Assembly (NCBI RefSeq): GCF_900107405.1
Contig: NZ_FNPV01000007.1
Location: forward strand, 86,211-150,210
Reading direction: 5' to 3'
DNA: 64,000 nucleotides
Source of the DNA: Tindallia californiensis
Lineage (GTDB): Bacteria; Bacillota; Clostridia; Peptostreptococcales; Tindalliaceae
Under the pieces are notes generated by a model that saw nothing but the letters and a program-made list of their open reading frames with translations, did not search any database and had not been told where the DNA came from. Position 1 is the first letter of the stretch; each line of letters begins with the position of its first letter. Position numbers and translations under genes: made by a program. Shown piece by piece: positions 19,367 to 28,366 of this stretch.

Positions 19367-21886
19367 ATGGAACAAGAAATGGATAAAATTCTCCCGATAG
19401 GCATCGAGGAAGAGATGAAAAAATCTTATATCGACTATGCAATGAGTGTTATTGTGGGTCGTGCTTTGCCAGATGTAAGAGATGGGTTTAAGCCTGTCCA
19501 TCGACGAATTTTATACGCCATGAATGAACTGGGATTAGCACCAGAAAAAGCACATCGAAAATCAGCCCGTATTGTCGGGGATGTTTTAGGTAAATATCAT
19601 CCTCATGGAGATAGTGCTGTTTATTTTGCAATGGTCAGGATGGCTCAGGATTTTTCAATTCGTTACCCGCTGGTGGATGGGCACGGAAACTTTGGATCCG
19701 TTGACGGTGATAGCCCGGCGGCTATGCGTTATACAGAAGCAAAGTTAGGAAAAATTGCTGTTGAAATGTTAAGGGATATCCAAAAAGAAACCGTTGATTT
19801 TACACTCAACTTTGATGAAACATTAAAAGAACCACAAGTACTTCCTAGCCGTTATCCAAACTTATTAGTCAATGGATCTAACGGAATTGCCGTCGGAATG
19901 GCTACTTCTATTCCTCCTCATAATTTAGGTGAGGTGATTGATGGTGCCATTCAGTATATGGATGATCCGGAAATATCCCTGGAAGAAATGATGACCTTTA
20001 TACAAGGACCGGATTTTCCAACCGGTGCTACCATTATTGGGAAAGCAGGAATAATTGAAGCCTACCGTACCGGCAGAGGTCGGGCTAAGGTAAGGGCAAA
20101 AGCTGCTATTGAACCAATGGATAAAGGAAAACAACAAATTATTGTGACAGAACTTCCTTATCAGGTAAATAAAGCGAAGCTAATTGAAAAAATAGCTCAA
20201 TTAGTCCGGGACAAAAAAATAGAAGGAATCACAGACCTACGGGACGAAAGTGACCGGACTGGTATGCGTATTGTGATTGAACTTCGAAAAGACGCCAATG
20301 CCAATGTTATTCTAAACAAATTATATAAACATTCTCAAATGGAAGACACCTTTAGCATTATTATGCTGGCCTTAGTTGACGGGCAACCACAAATCTTAAA
20401 CCTGAAAGAAATGATTCACCATTATATTCAACACCAGAAAGAAATTATTACCCGGCGGACACAATTTGATCTTAAAAAAGCAGAAGACAAAGCCCATATT
20501 TTAGAAGGCCTTAAAATAGCGTTAGATCATCTGGACGAAGTCATCAAACTAATCCGAGGTTCTCGCACAGGAGCAGAAGCTAAAGAAGGGCTGATGAATC
20601 AGTTCGGACTTTCAGACCGACAGGCTCAGGCAATATTAGATATGAGGCTGCAACGTTTAACCGGCTTAGAACGCGATAAAGTAATGGAAGACTATCAAGT
20701 GACGTTGGCATTAATCAAAGAATTAAAAGAAATCTTAGCCAGTGAAACCTTGATCAACGATATTATAAGAGATGAATTAACAGAAATCCGTGATAAGTAT
20801 GGGGACCCCCGACGTACGGATATTGAAGAAGATGTAAATGAACTCAATATGGAAGACTTTATTGCTGAAGAAGACGTGGTCATTACCATGACACATTTTG
20901 GTTATTGTAAACGAGTACCACTGGATATTTATAAAAGCCAGAAAAGAGGCGGAAAAGGAATTAGTGGTTTGAGTACAAGAGATGATGATTTTGTGGAAAG
21001 GCTTATTATCACTTCTACCCACAGTTCTCTTCTTTTCTTTACCAATAAAGGAAAAGTCTACAAAATGAAAGCCTATGAAATACCGGAAGGTAAACGTCAA
21101 TCTAAAGGATCGGCCATTGTGAATTTATTACAATTAGATTCAGATGAAAAAATCAGTGCCACCATTCCGGTAAATAAAAATTGTCAGTTACAGTACTTAA
21201 TGATGGCCACTCAAAAAGGGCTGGTGAAAAAAACCCAGTTATGCCAGTTTGAAAGAGGTCGTAAAAAAGGATTAATAGCCATTAATCTAAAAGAAAATGA
21301 TGAACTGATCAGCGTTCGTATGGTGAATGATGATCAAAAAATCATATTGGTGACGGCAAAAGGGATCGCCATCCGATTTAATGAAAAAGATATAAGAGAA
21401 ACAGGAAGAAGTTCCATGGGTGTCCGGGGCATTAAACTGAAAAAAGATGATAAACTGGTGTCCATGGTTGTTTCTGAAGAAGACGGCGATTTACTGGTAG
21501 TGAGTGAACGAGGTTATGGAAAGAGAACCGATATCAACCAATATAAAGTTCAGTCCCGAGGTGGGAAAGGACTATACACCTACCAATATAGTGAAGAAAC
21601 CGGTGAAATCATTGGTGCAAGGCTTACCTATGATGATGATGAGCTGCTGCTGATTAATCAAGATGGTAGTATTATACGCTTGGATATGCAGCCGATTCCA
21701 TGCCTTAATCGACGAACCAAAGGGGTTAAACTAATGAGAACAGATGAAAATCATTACATCATCTCGATGGCATTGGTACCTAGAAGAGAAGAAGATCCGA
21801 TGGATAAAGGGATCGATGAAGAACAGGAAGAAGAGACAGAACAGAAAGAAGAGAAAACAGAAATAGAGAATCAAAGCGAGGAATAA
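19367..21886 (+). CDS. gyrA: DNA gyrase subunit A
   Basis: 839 residues. The breakage-reunion subunit. Catalytic Tyr lies in [13 protein letters not shown] and the quinolone region reads [23 protein letters not shown], with the usual Ser/Ala-Asp positions as HGDSAVY. The C-terminal beta-pinwheel is present, and the GyrA-box is readable as QSRGGKG (residues near 725), which identifies it as gyrase rather than topoisomerase IV. The tail is strongly acidic ([15 protein letters not shown]). ATG 19367 is 10 nt after AGAGGGGG. It closes the rightward origin block; its stop codon overlaps the terminator stem. Confidence 0.98.
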   Translation: MEQEMDKILPIGIEEEMKKSYIDYAMSVIVGRALPDVRDGFKPVHRRILYAMNELGLAPEKAHRKSARIVGDVLGKYHPHGDSAVYFAMVRMAQDFSIRYPLVDGHGNFGSVDGDSPAAMRYTEAKLGKIAVEMLRDIQKETVDFTLNFDETLKEPQVLPSRYPNLLVNGSNGIAVGMATSIPPHNLGEVIDGAIQYMDDPEISLEEMMTFIQGPDFPTGATIIGKAGIIEAYRTGRGRAKVRAKAAIEPMDKGKQQIIVTELPYQVNKAKLIEKIAQLVRDKKIEGITDLRDESDRTGMRIVIELRKDANANVILNKLYKHSQMEDTFSIIMLALVDGQPQILNLKEMIHHYIQHQKEIITRRTQFDLKKAEDKAHILEGLKIALDHLDEVIKLIRGSRTGAEAKEGLMNQFGLSDRQAQAILDMRLQRLTGLERDKVMEDYQVTLALIKELKEILASETLINDIIRDELTEIRDKYGDPRRTDIEEDVNELNMEDFIAEEDVVITMTHFGYCKRVPLDIYKSQKRGGKGISGLSTRDDDFVERLIITSTHSSLLFFTNKGKVYKMKAYEIPEGKRQSKGSAIVNLLQLDSDEKISATIPVNKNCQLQYLMMATQKGLVKKTQLCQFERGRKKGLIAINLKENDELISVRMVNDDQKIILVTAKGIAIRFNEKDIRETGRSSMGVRGIKLKKDDKLVSMVVSEEDGDLLVVSERGYGKRTDINQYKVQSRGGKGLYTYQYSEETGEIIGARLTYDDDELLLINQDGSIIRLDMQPIPCLNRRTKGVKLMRTDENHYIISMALVPRREEDPMDKGIDEEQEEETEQKEEKTEIENQSEE

Positions 21887-21930
21887 AAGCATGTCAGTCT
21901 TCTAAGAAGAAGACTGACATGCTTTTTTCT
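21885..21930 (+). terminator. Strong terminator of gyrA
   Basis: An 18-bp perfect stem, AAAAGCATGTCAGTCTTC (21885-21902) with its complement at 21909-21926, loop TAAGAA, then TTTTTT overlapping the end of the stem. The first arm starts within the gyrA stop codon. Confidence 0.95.
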
Positions 21931-21982
21931 TTGATGACATAAGAAGATACCCATATTAAGAAAATTTTACACTCTATTTTAT

Positions 21983-22019
21983 GGTTAACATGGTGAAATT
22001 CGGTATCTTCTGTTATAAT
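21983..22019 (+). promoter_or_regulatory. Candidate sigma-B-like and sigma-A promoters of the rsbV operon
   Basis: GGTTAA (21983-21988) followed 12 bp later by CGGTAT (22001-22006) resembles the sigma-B consensus GTTTAA-N12-14-GGGTAT, with mismatches. A clean TATAAT lies at 22014-22019, with TGGTGA 17 bp upstream as a weak -35. Dual promoters with autoregulation by the sigma factor would match sigB operons of Bacillus. The sigma-B reading is inference from a partial match. Confidence 0.45.
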
Positions 22020-22091
22020 TACCTATAAGTGTTCTTTTTTGAAAACAATATACGAAAAGCATACCTAATACGACAAAGGGAGGGAAGTATA

Positions 22092-22406
22092 TTGGCACTG
22101 ACAATTCAAAAAACATACAACGAATCAGAAGAAAAATGGATTATGGTTCTTGAAGGAGAAGTAGACCTTCATACAGCAGACCAACTGAAAGAAGCGGTTA
22201 ATCAAATGCTGAGCGAAAAAACAGAAGATGTTAAAATTTTAGGTGATCGGTTAGATTATATTGATAGTACAGGCCTCAGTGTCTTTATTAGTGCACTTAA
22301 AAAATTACAAAAAGAAAACAAGAGTATTATTCTGAAAAACATGAAGCCAAGCATAAAAAAATTATTAAATATCACAGGATTGGATAAAATAATAGTGGTA
22401 GAATAA
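22092..22406 (+). CDS. rsbV: Anti-sigma factor antagonist (RsbV-type STAS protein)
   Basis: 104 residues from the preferred TTG start at 22092, 7 nt after AGGGAGGG; the frame is open further upstream without a better site. A single STAS domain: EGEVDLHTADQLKEAV, then the phosphorylation loop RLDYIDSTGLSVFISALKKL, where the Ser of DSTG is the kinase target. When unphosphorylated it should bind the kinase/anti-sigma RsbW and free the sigma factor. It is first of three adjacent genes, rsbV-rsbW-sigB. Family assignment is sure; which signal dephosphorylates it is unknown, and no PP2C phosphatase lies in the window. Confidence 0.92.
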   Translation: MALTIQKTYNESEEKWIMVLEGEVDLHTADQLKEAVNQMLSEKTEDVKILGDRLDYIDSTGLSVFISALKKLQKENKSIILKNMKPSIKKLLNITGLDKIIVVE

Positions 22407-22466
22407 AATAACTATAAGAAAAGTGTGGGATGATTTGTGAATTTGAAAACAAAGGAGTTAAGCCAA

Positions 22467-22895
22467 ATGAGTAAAGAGCTCACCCAAGAGATGATTGAAA
22501 TTTCAATCCCTCATCGAGCTGAGTATGTTAGCCTAGTAAGACTGACGGTTGCATCAATTGCTAATCGTATGGGGTTTGATATTGAAGATATCGAAGATAT
22601 CAAAGTGGCCCTTTCAGAAGCCTGCTCCAATGCTATTATGCATGGAGGATGTCCTAAAGATGATAATTTTATCGTCCAGTTTTTATTGGAAAAAGCACGT
22701 TTAACGATTTCTGTCTCTGATTTTGGCAAGGGATATCAAAAAGAGAGTATTCCGGAACCTAATACGGAAGAACTCAGAGAAGGAGGACTGGGGATTTTTA
22801 TCATCAAATCCCTGATGGATGATGTACATATTGATTCTGGAAGCAACCAGGGCACATCTATCAGAATGATAAAAAATCTAAGGGAGGAGTCCTGA
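22467..22895 (+). CDS. rsbW: Serine-protein kinase / anti-sigma factor RsbW
   Basis: 142 residues from ATG 22467, which has AAAGGAG 9 nt upstream; a GTG at 22437 is in frame but precedes that site. A GHKL-fold kinase: N box VALSEACSNAIMHG, G1 ISVSDFGKGY, and G2 EGGLGIFIIKSLMDDV. It should sequester the following sigma factor and inactivate RsbV by Ser phosphorylation. Its TGA stop overlaps the ATG of sigB by one base (TGATG), so kinase and sigma are translationally coupled and made in balance. Confidence 0.94.
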   Translation: MSKELTQEMIEISIPHRAEYVSLVRLTVASIANRMGFDIEDIEDIKVALSEACSNAIMHGGCPKDDNFIVQFLLEKARLTISVSDFGKGYQKESIPEPNTEELREGGLGIFIIKSLMDDVHIDSGSNQGTSIRMIKNLREES

Positions 22896-23695
22896 TGCAT
22901 ACATCTTTTTCAAAAAAAGAATCTGATCTTAAAGAGATACCACCGATGGACTCGCTCAGTGATAAAGAATTATTTTTATTATACAAAGATAACAGGCATG
23001 TATATATCCGTAATGAATTGGTAAAAAGACATTTGTTTATCGCTGAAATTCTTTCCAGAAAATACCTTAATAAAGGGATAGACTATGAAGATATTTATCA
23101 AGTGGCATCCCTTGGTTTAATCTATGCGATTGAACGATTTGATACGGAAAGAGGTTATGAATTTTCCAGTTTTGCCACACCAACCATTATCGGGGAAATC
23201 AAAAAATATTTCCGGGATAAAGGCTGGTCCATTCGTGTGCCCAGAAGAATTCAGGAATTATCAAAAAAAATCAACACCACTAAATCCACTCTGCAACAAG
23301 AACTTCAACGAACTCCTAAAATAAAAGACATTGCCGAGTATCTTAACTGTACGGAAGAAGAAGTCATCGAAGCCATGGAGGCTAATCAGGTATATACACC
23401 AAAATCCCTAGACCTGACTTACGATAATGAAGGGGAAGATAAGGATATTCAGTTTATGGACCTGATCGGTGAACCTGATAAAATGTTTGATTTTATTGAA
23501 AATCGTGATTTTATTTATCAGGCCATGGAAAAGCTTAACGAAGTAGAACGAATCGTACTTCAAGATCGGTTTTTTGAGAATAAAACCCAGATGCAGGTAG
23601 CAACTACCTTACAAGTTTCTCAAATGACGGTTTCACGGATGGAGAAAAAAATTATTGAAAAATTCAAGAAAGAGCTAAAAAAGACCATGATGTAA
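22895..23695 (+). CDS. sigB: RNA polymerase sigma factor, SigB type
   Basis: 266 residues. Sigma-70 region 2 reads GIDYEDIYQVASLGLIYAIE, FDTERGYEFSSFATPTIIGE and KKYFRDKGWSIRVPRRIQE. Region 3 is around SKKINTTKSTLQQELQRTPK and region 4 contains the helix-turn-helix QVATTLQVSQMTVSRMEKKI. The YFRDKGWSIRVPRR stretch favours SigB over sporulation sigma-F/G, as does the absence of other spo genes nearby. It probably controls a general stress regulon under RsbV/RsbW partner switching. Its 3' end lies in a 14-bp tandem repeat that includes the stop codon. Confidence 0.92.
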   Translation: MHTSFSKKESDLKEIPPMDSLSDKELFLLYKDNRHVYIRNELVKRHLFIAEILSRKYLNKGIDYEDIYQVASLGLIYAIERFDTERGYEFSSFATPTIIGEIKKYFRDKGWSIRVPRRIQELSKKINTTKSTLQQELQRTPKIKDIAEYLNCTEEEVIEAMEANQVYTPKSLDLTYDNEGEDKDIQFMDLIGEPDKMFDFIENRDFIYQAMEKLNEVERIVLQDRFFENKTQMQVATTLQVSQMTVSRMEKKIIEKFKKELKKTMM

Positions 23696-23724
23696 AAACC
23701 ATGATGTAAAGACCATGATGCAAG
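23683..23724. repeat. 14-bp repeat in three copies across the sigB stop codon
   Basis: GACCATGATGTAAA (23683-23696), AACCATGATGTAAA (23697-23710) and GACCATGATGCAAG (23711-23724). The first copy encodes the last codons Thr-Met-Met and the TAA, so the repeat looks like tandem duplication of the gene's own end. Confidence 0.9.
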
Positions 23725-23789
23725 GTAAAAAGTTATCTTATACAAACCGTTACATTTTGCTGAATGACTAGGAAGCAGGTGAAAAACGT

Positions 23790-26591
23790 ATGACAAAAGG
23801 AAAAAAAGTAATCAGTATCCTCATAGCGGCGTTTATTATTGGAACGCTGTTTTTCAATGAAATCATTCTTTTTATCACTGATTTACAGTGGTTTCAAGAC
23901 CTAGGCTATGAAAGGGTGTTTCTTAAAAAAATACAAACCCAACTAATGCTGGGAGTACCCATTTTTTTCCTGTCCGGATTTTTTTACTATTACTATTTCC
24001 GGTTTATGAAAAATCGCTATGAAAAAAAAATAGCCAGTTTTCATCAAACCGTATCCAATAAAACCATTAACCGATGGCTATTACTACCGGCAAGCCTTAT
24101 GGCGTTTATAACAGCTACCTCCATTGCCGGACAGTATTGGTGGCAATTATTAACCTTTCGCCATCAAGTACCGTTTGCGATTAATGACCCGGTTTTTGGG
24201 AATGATCTGGCCTGGTATTTCTTTACATGGCCATTGCTTAGAGAAGGCTTGGGTACTTTTATTACCCTTCTATTTCTACTGGTTCTCATTACAGCTATCT
24301 TTTTTGGAGCAATGGTTTTTCTTAGAAGACCAACTTTAGTAGAAGTATCCGAAGGAGAAAATCCACGAACACAAATGCTTAACCGGTTCTTATCTTTTGG
24401 TGCCGGTAATTTAGTGGTACTGGGTGTATTGTTTTTTTTAACCACTGGAGCAAGATTTTTTGTCAGTCTTTACGACATTCTTTATTCTCCCCAGGGAGCT
24501 GTTTATGGTGCCAGTTTTACAGATATTAAGGTAAACCTTCCGCTGTACCGGATTCAAATGGTTGTTAGTGTTGCGGCGGCCCTTCTATTATGGCTAGGGT
24601 ACCAGAAAAAGAAAAAGAAATTAATGATCGCTGCACCTATATTATTACTAGTGGTTTCTATCCTGGGGCAAATCCTTTCCATTGGTGTGGAACGGTTTAT
24701 GGTAGAACCTAATGTATTAGCCCGTGAAACCCCTTATATTGAAAGAAACATAGCATTTACCCGAAAAGCTTATAACTTGGATGACGTCTATGAAATGGAG
24801 TTTGATGTGGATTATCGGCTAACAAGAGAAGACTTGGAGAAAAACCCTCAAACCATTAACAATATCCGTATTAACGATTATCGACCAGCATTGGAGAGCT
24901 ATAATCAATTGCAGGCGATAAGACCTTATTATCAGTTTAAGGATGTTGATATCGACCGGTATACCATTAATGATGAATACCGGCAGGTTTTTTTATCCGC
25001 CAGAGAACTGAATATGGATCGCATCAGTGACTCCGCTAAAACCTGGTTAAACATGCACTTAAAATATACCCATGGATACGGGGCGGTGCTGTCACCGGTC
25101 AATCAGGTAACAACACAGGGACAACCAGAATTATTTATCCGTAACATTCCACCAGTCAGTATGATTGACAAAGAAATTACCCGGCCGGAAATATATTTTG
25201 GAGAACTGACCAACCATTATATTATTGTGAATACGGATGAAATGGAATTTGATTATCCAATGGGTGAAGATAATGCAGAAACCAGATTTGAAGGAGAGGC
25301 AGGCATTGAGTTAAAAGGAATTAATCGAGCACTGTATGCTCTGAGAGAACGAAATTTCCGTATTTTTCTATCTGGCAGCATTTCCGGAGAAAGCCGTATT
25401 ATTTTTGACCGAAATGTGATGGATCGAGTTACGAAAATAGCTCCTTTTCTTCATTACGATGAGGATCCCTATCTTATTATTCATGAAGGAAGCCTCTACT
25501 GGATGATGGACGCCTTTACTTTAGGCGATAAATATCCTTATGCTACTCCTTATATGGAAGGAAATAAGAATTATATCCGAAACTCAGTGAAAGTAGTGGT
25601 TGATGCCTATCATGGCACCACCGACTTTTATATTGCCGAACCGGAAGATCCAGTGATTCAAACCTACAGCAATATCTTTCCAGGACTTTTCCAGCCTTTG
25701 GAAGCCATGCCGGAAGGACTTCAACAACATATTCGCTACCCTCAGGAAATATTTGATATCCAAACCGTGGTGTATGAAAGATATCATATGAGTAATCCTT
25801 CTGTTTTTTATTTAGACGAGGATTTGTGGAATATCGCTCAGGAAAGATATTCCGGTCAATTTCAGCCTGTAGAATCCCAGTATATGATCTACTCCCTGCC
25901 GGAGGAGGAAAAAGAAGAGTTTTTATTATCCGTACCCTATACCCCTAACCGGTTAAATAATATGGTTGCTAAACTGGTAGCCCGAAGTGATGGAGAACAT
26001 TATGGAGAACTGGTATTATACCGGATGCCGAAAGACCGAAATATTTATGGGCCAAGGCAAATCGAAGCCCGTATCGATCAAAACGAAAGAATCTCACAAA
26101 GCTTAACCCTTTGGGGAGAAGGAGGTTCTGAAGTAATAAGAGGTAATCTGTTAGTCATTCCTGTTGAAAACAGTCTGCTATACGTAGAACCCCTTTATAT
26201 AAGAGCGGCAAATTCTGAAAGCCCACCGGAAGTTAAACAGGTGATTGCTGCTTTTGGGGATGATATTGTGATGGAAAACACCTTGGAAGAAGCCTTGGAA
26301 AGTCTTTTCGGTGCTGGGCCACCAAGCATACCGGAGGAAGATGATGTGCCAGAAGAAGCATTACCGGAGGAAGTAATAGAGGAAGATGACATATCGGAAG
26401 AAAGTCCAGCCGAAAGACCAGAAGAAACGCCCTCTTATGACTTTACCGATGCTACGGTTCAGGAGATTATCCAAGAAGCCAACCGTGCTTTTGACGAAGC
26501 ACAGAGAGCATCTCAACAAGGAGACTGGGCAGCTTACGGAGAAGCTTTAAACCGCTTGGAAGAAGCCTTAAGACGCTTGGAAAGCCAGTAA
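23790..26591 (+). CDS. UPF0182 family large membrane protein
   Basis: 933 residues. About seven membrane helices fill the first 310 residues (for example VISILIAAFIIGTLFFNEIIL and PIFFLSGFFYYYYFRFM). A long extracytoplasmic region follows with the family's characteristic NIAFTRKAYNLDD, NIRINDYRP and YTHGYGAVLSPVN. The C-terminus carries an acidic, Pro-rich linker (about 845-880) and a helical end (FDEAQRASQQGDWAAYGEAL). UPF0182/COG1615 has no firmly known function. ATG 23790 follows GCAGGTG. It lies 94 bp after sigB with no terminator between, so it may be cotranscribed with the stress-sigma operon. Confidence 0.92.
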   Translation: MTKGKKVISILIAAFIIGTLFFNEIILFITDLQWFQDLGYERVFLKKIQTQLMLGVPIFFLSGFFYYYYFRFMKNRYEKKIASFHQTVSNKTINRWLLLPASLMAFITATSIAGQYWWQLLTFRHQVPFAINDPVFGNDLAWYFFTWPLLREGLGTFITLLFLLVLITAIFFGAMVFLRRPTLVEVSEGENPRTQMLNRFLSFGAGNLVVLGVLFFLTTGARFFVSLYDILYSPQGAVYGASFTDIKVNLPLYRIQMVVSVAAALLLWLGYQKKKKKLMIAAPILLLVVSILGQILSIGVERFMVEPNVLARETPYIERNIAFTRKAYNLDDVYEMEFDVDYRLTREDLEKNPQTINNIRINDYRPALESYNQLQAIRPYYQFKDVDIDRYTINDEYRQVFLSARELNMDRISDSAKTWLNMHLKYTHGYGAVLSPVNQVTTQGQPELFIRNIPPVSMIDKEITRPEIYFGELTNHYIIVNTDEMEFDYPMGEDNAETRFEGEAGIELKGINRALYALRERNFRIFLSGSISGESRIIFDRNVMDRVTKIAPFLHYDEDPYLIIHEGSLYWMMDAFTLGDKYPYATPYMEGNKNYIRNSVKVVVDAYHGTTDFYIAEPEDPVIQTYSNIFPGLFQPLEAMPEGLQQHIRYPQEIFDIQTVVYERYHMSNPSVFYLDEDLWNIAQERYSGQFQPVESQYMIYSLPEEEKEEFLLSVPYTPNRLNNMVAKLVARSDGEHYGELVLYRMPKDRNIYGPRQIEARIDQNERISQSLTLWGEGGSEVIRGNLLVIPVENSLLYVEPLYIRAANSESPPEVKQVIAAFGDDIVMENTLEEALESLFGAGPPSIPEEDDVPEEALPEEVIEEDDISEESPAERPEETPSYDFTDATVQEIIQEANRAFDEAQRASQQGDWAAYGEALNRLEEALRRLESQ

Positions 26592-26629
26592 CAAAGAGAA
26601 AGAAATAGAGGTTATCTTTTTTGAAAGAA

Positions 26630-26658
26630 TTGTCAAGTGAACGTAGATATGATAAAAT
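26630..26658 (+). promoter_or_regulatory. Promoter of the T-box/serS transcript
   Basis: TTGTCA (26630-26635) and TAAAAT (26653-26658) spaced by 17 bp, just upstream of the T-box leader. Confidence 0.75.
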
Positions 26659-26664
26659 ACAGAA

Positions 26665-26897
26665 AAATGTATCCATTAACTAAGAAGGGTCCAGTAAATT
26701 CCTTTTCTTTTTATAGAGAGTCGACGGTGGCTGAAAGTCGATAAAGGAAAGAATTGAAACCAGCCTGGAGTTGCTGTAAAAAGCCGGCAGCCCACCGTTA
26801 TCGGGTTTTAGAGAGGACTTTCTGAACAAAGAAAGTCAATCAGGGTGGCAACGCGGAGATCAAGGCCTTCGTCCCTTCAGGGGATGAAGGCTATTTT
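26665..26897 (+). ncRNA. T-box riboswitch leader of serS
   Basis: The T-box sequence AGGGTGGCAACGCGG lies at 26842-26856. Upstream, AGAGAGTCGACGGTGGCTGAAAG is the Stem I distal-loop signature (split here across 26713-26738), and CTGGAG near 26763 is the conserved sequence after the specifier loop. AGC immediately before CTGGAG could be a Ser specifier, but I am not certain of the register. The terminator is GCCTTCGTCCC/GGGATGAAGGC at 26865-26891 followed by TATTTTT. Uncharged tRNA-Ser should favour the antiterminator and allow serS transcription. Confidence 0.95.
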
Positions 26898-26923
26898 TGT
26901 GAAGAAAAAAGGAGGAAAAACAA

Positions 26924-28201
26924 ATGTTAGATATGAAACGTATTAGAAATGAACTGGATAGTATGAAAGCTGCTATGAATCGGCGAGGCGAAGCCGATAT
27001 CGACCTGGACGAAGTAGTAGCCTTAGATGAAGAACGCCGAAAACGACTTCAGGAAGTAGAACAAATGAAAAGCGAACAAAACCGAGTATCAAAAGAAATT
27101 CCAAAACTAAAAAAAGCCGGGGAAGATACAACAGAAGTTATGACGCAAATGAAAGAACTATCAGCCAGTATAAAAGATTTGGACGCCAAGATAACACAGG
27201 TGGAAGAAACCTTGCATGAAAAAATGATGCGTATTCCTAATGTTCCTCATCCGGAAGTGCCACAAGGTGAAACAGATGAAGATAATGTGGAAGTAAAAAC
27301 CTGGGGAGAAAAACCAGCCTTTGATTTTGAACATCAGGCCCATTGGGATGTGGGTGGCAATTTGGATATCTTAGATTTTGAAAGAGCTGCCAAGGTAACC
27401 GGGTCCCGTTTTGTTCTCTATAAGAAAGCCGGTGCCAGGCTGGAACGGGCTCTTATTAACTTTATGCTGGACCTTCACATTAACGAACACGGGTATGAAG
27501 AAGTGTTACCACCTTTTATGGTCAACCGTCAAAGTATGACTGGTACCGGTCAATTGCCTAAATTTGAGGAAGATACTTTTCGGATTCCTCAAAAAGATTT
27601 CTTTCTTGTTCCAACAGCCGAAGTGCCTGTTACCAATATTTACCGGGATGAAATTCTGGAAGAAGAAGCCATGCCTTTATACTATGCCGCCTATACCCCT
27701 TGTTTTCGTTCTGAAGCCGGATCAGCCGGTCGGGATACAAGAGGTCTGATCCGTCAGCATCAATTTAATAAAGTAGAGATGGTGAAATTCACTACTCCGG
27801 AAACTTCCTATCAAGAATTAGAAAGCTTAGTGGCAAATGCAGAAAAAGTGTTGCAAACCCTTCAGCTTCCTTATCGGATTGTGAAAATCGCTACAGGAGA
27901 TCTCGGCTTTACAGCTGCCTTTAAGTATGACTTAGAAGTATGGATGCCAAGTTATGACCGCTATGTAGAAATCTCTTCCTGCAGTAATTTCGAAGATTTT
28001 CAGGCCAGAAGAGCCAATATCCGCTACCGGCCTAAAGACGGCGGAAAAGTAAGCTTTGTCCATACCCTAAATGGATCCGGATTGGCTGTAGGCCGAACCT
28101 TAGCCGCTATTCTGGAAAATTTCCAGCAAGCCGATGGTTCCGTAATCATACCAGAAGCCTTAAGAAGCTATATGGGAGGTATGGAAAAAATAGAAAAATA
28201 A
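26924..28201 (+). CDS. serS: Seryl-tRNA synthetase
   Basis: 425 residues, the usual length. The N-terminal coiled-coil arm (about 25-105, heptad-like [20 protein letters not shown]) binds the long variable arm of tRNA-Ser. The class II catalytic core shows motif 2 [20 protein letters not shown] and motif 3 [31 protein letters not shown] binds serine and ATP. ATG 26924 follows AAAGGAGG. Expression is controlled by the T-box leader directly upstream. Confidence 0.98.
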   Translation: MLDMKRIRNELDSMKAAMNRRGEADIDLDEVVALDEERRKRLQEVEQMKSEQNRVSKEIPKLKKAGEDTTEVMTQMKELSASIKDLDAKITQVEETLHEKMMRIPNVPHPEVPQGETDEDNVEVKTWGEKPAFDFEHQAHWDVGGNLDILDFERAAKVTGSRFVLYKKAGARLERALINFMLDLHINEHGYEEVLPPFMVNRQSMTGTGQLPKFEEDTFRIPQKDFFLVPTAEVPVTNIYRDEILEEEAMPLYYAAYTPCFRSEAGSAGRDTRGLIRQHQFNKVEMVKFTTPETSYQELESLVANAEKVLQTLQLPYRIVKIATGDLGFTAAFKYDLEVWMPSYDRYVEISSCSNFEDFQARRANIRYRPKDGGKVSFVHTLNGSGLAVGRTLAAILENFQQADGSVIIPEALRSYMGGMEKIEK

Positions 28202-28366
28202 AGCAACTTAAAAGATTAATAAAGACAAGGATTTGTAGCGCAAAGGCAGCATTTTCTAAACAAAGAAAAAAAGTTTAAGGAAAGAGATAAGAGGTAAAAG
28301 ATAAACATATAGAAAGAAACCTAAGAAGAAAACCTAAAGAATAAAACGATAAAGGAAGGTGCTTCT
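28202..28366. other. Purine-rich intergenic spacer
   Basis: 165 bp of almost pure A/G low-complexity sequence made of degenerate AAAGA and AAGATAAA units. No terminator hairpin for serS and no promoter that I can defend. Confidence 0.4.

Noticed and set aside
22092-23695. SpoIIAA-SpoIIAB-SigF sporulation operon
   Set aside because: The sigma region reads YFRDKGWSIRVPRR, which is SigB-like, and the kinase and STAS proteins fit RsbW/RsbV; other spo genes are absent here.
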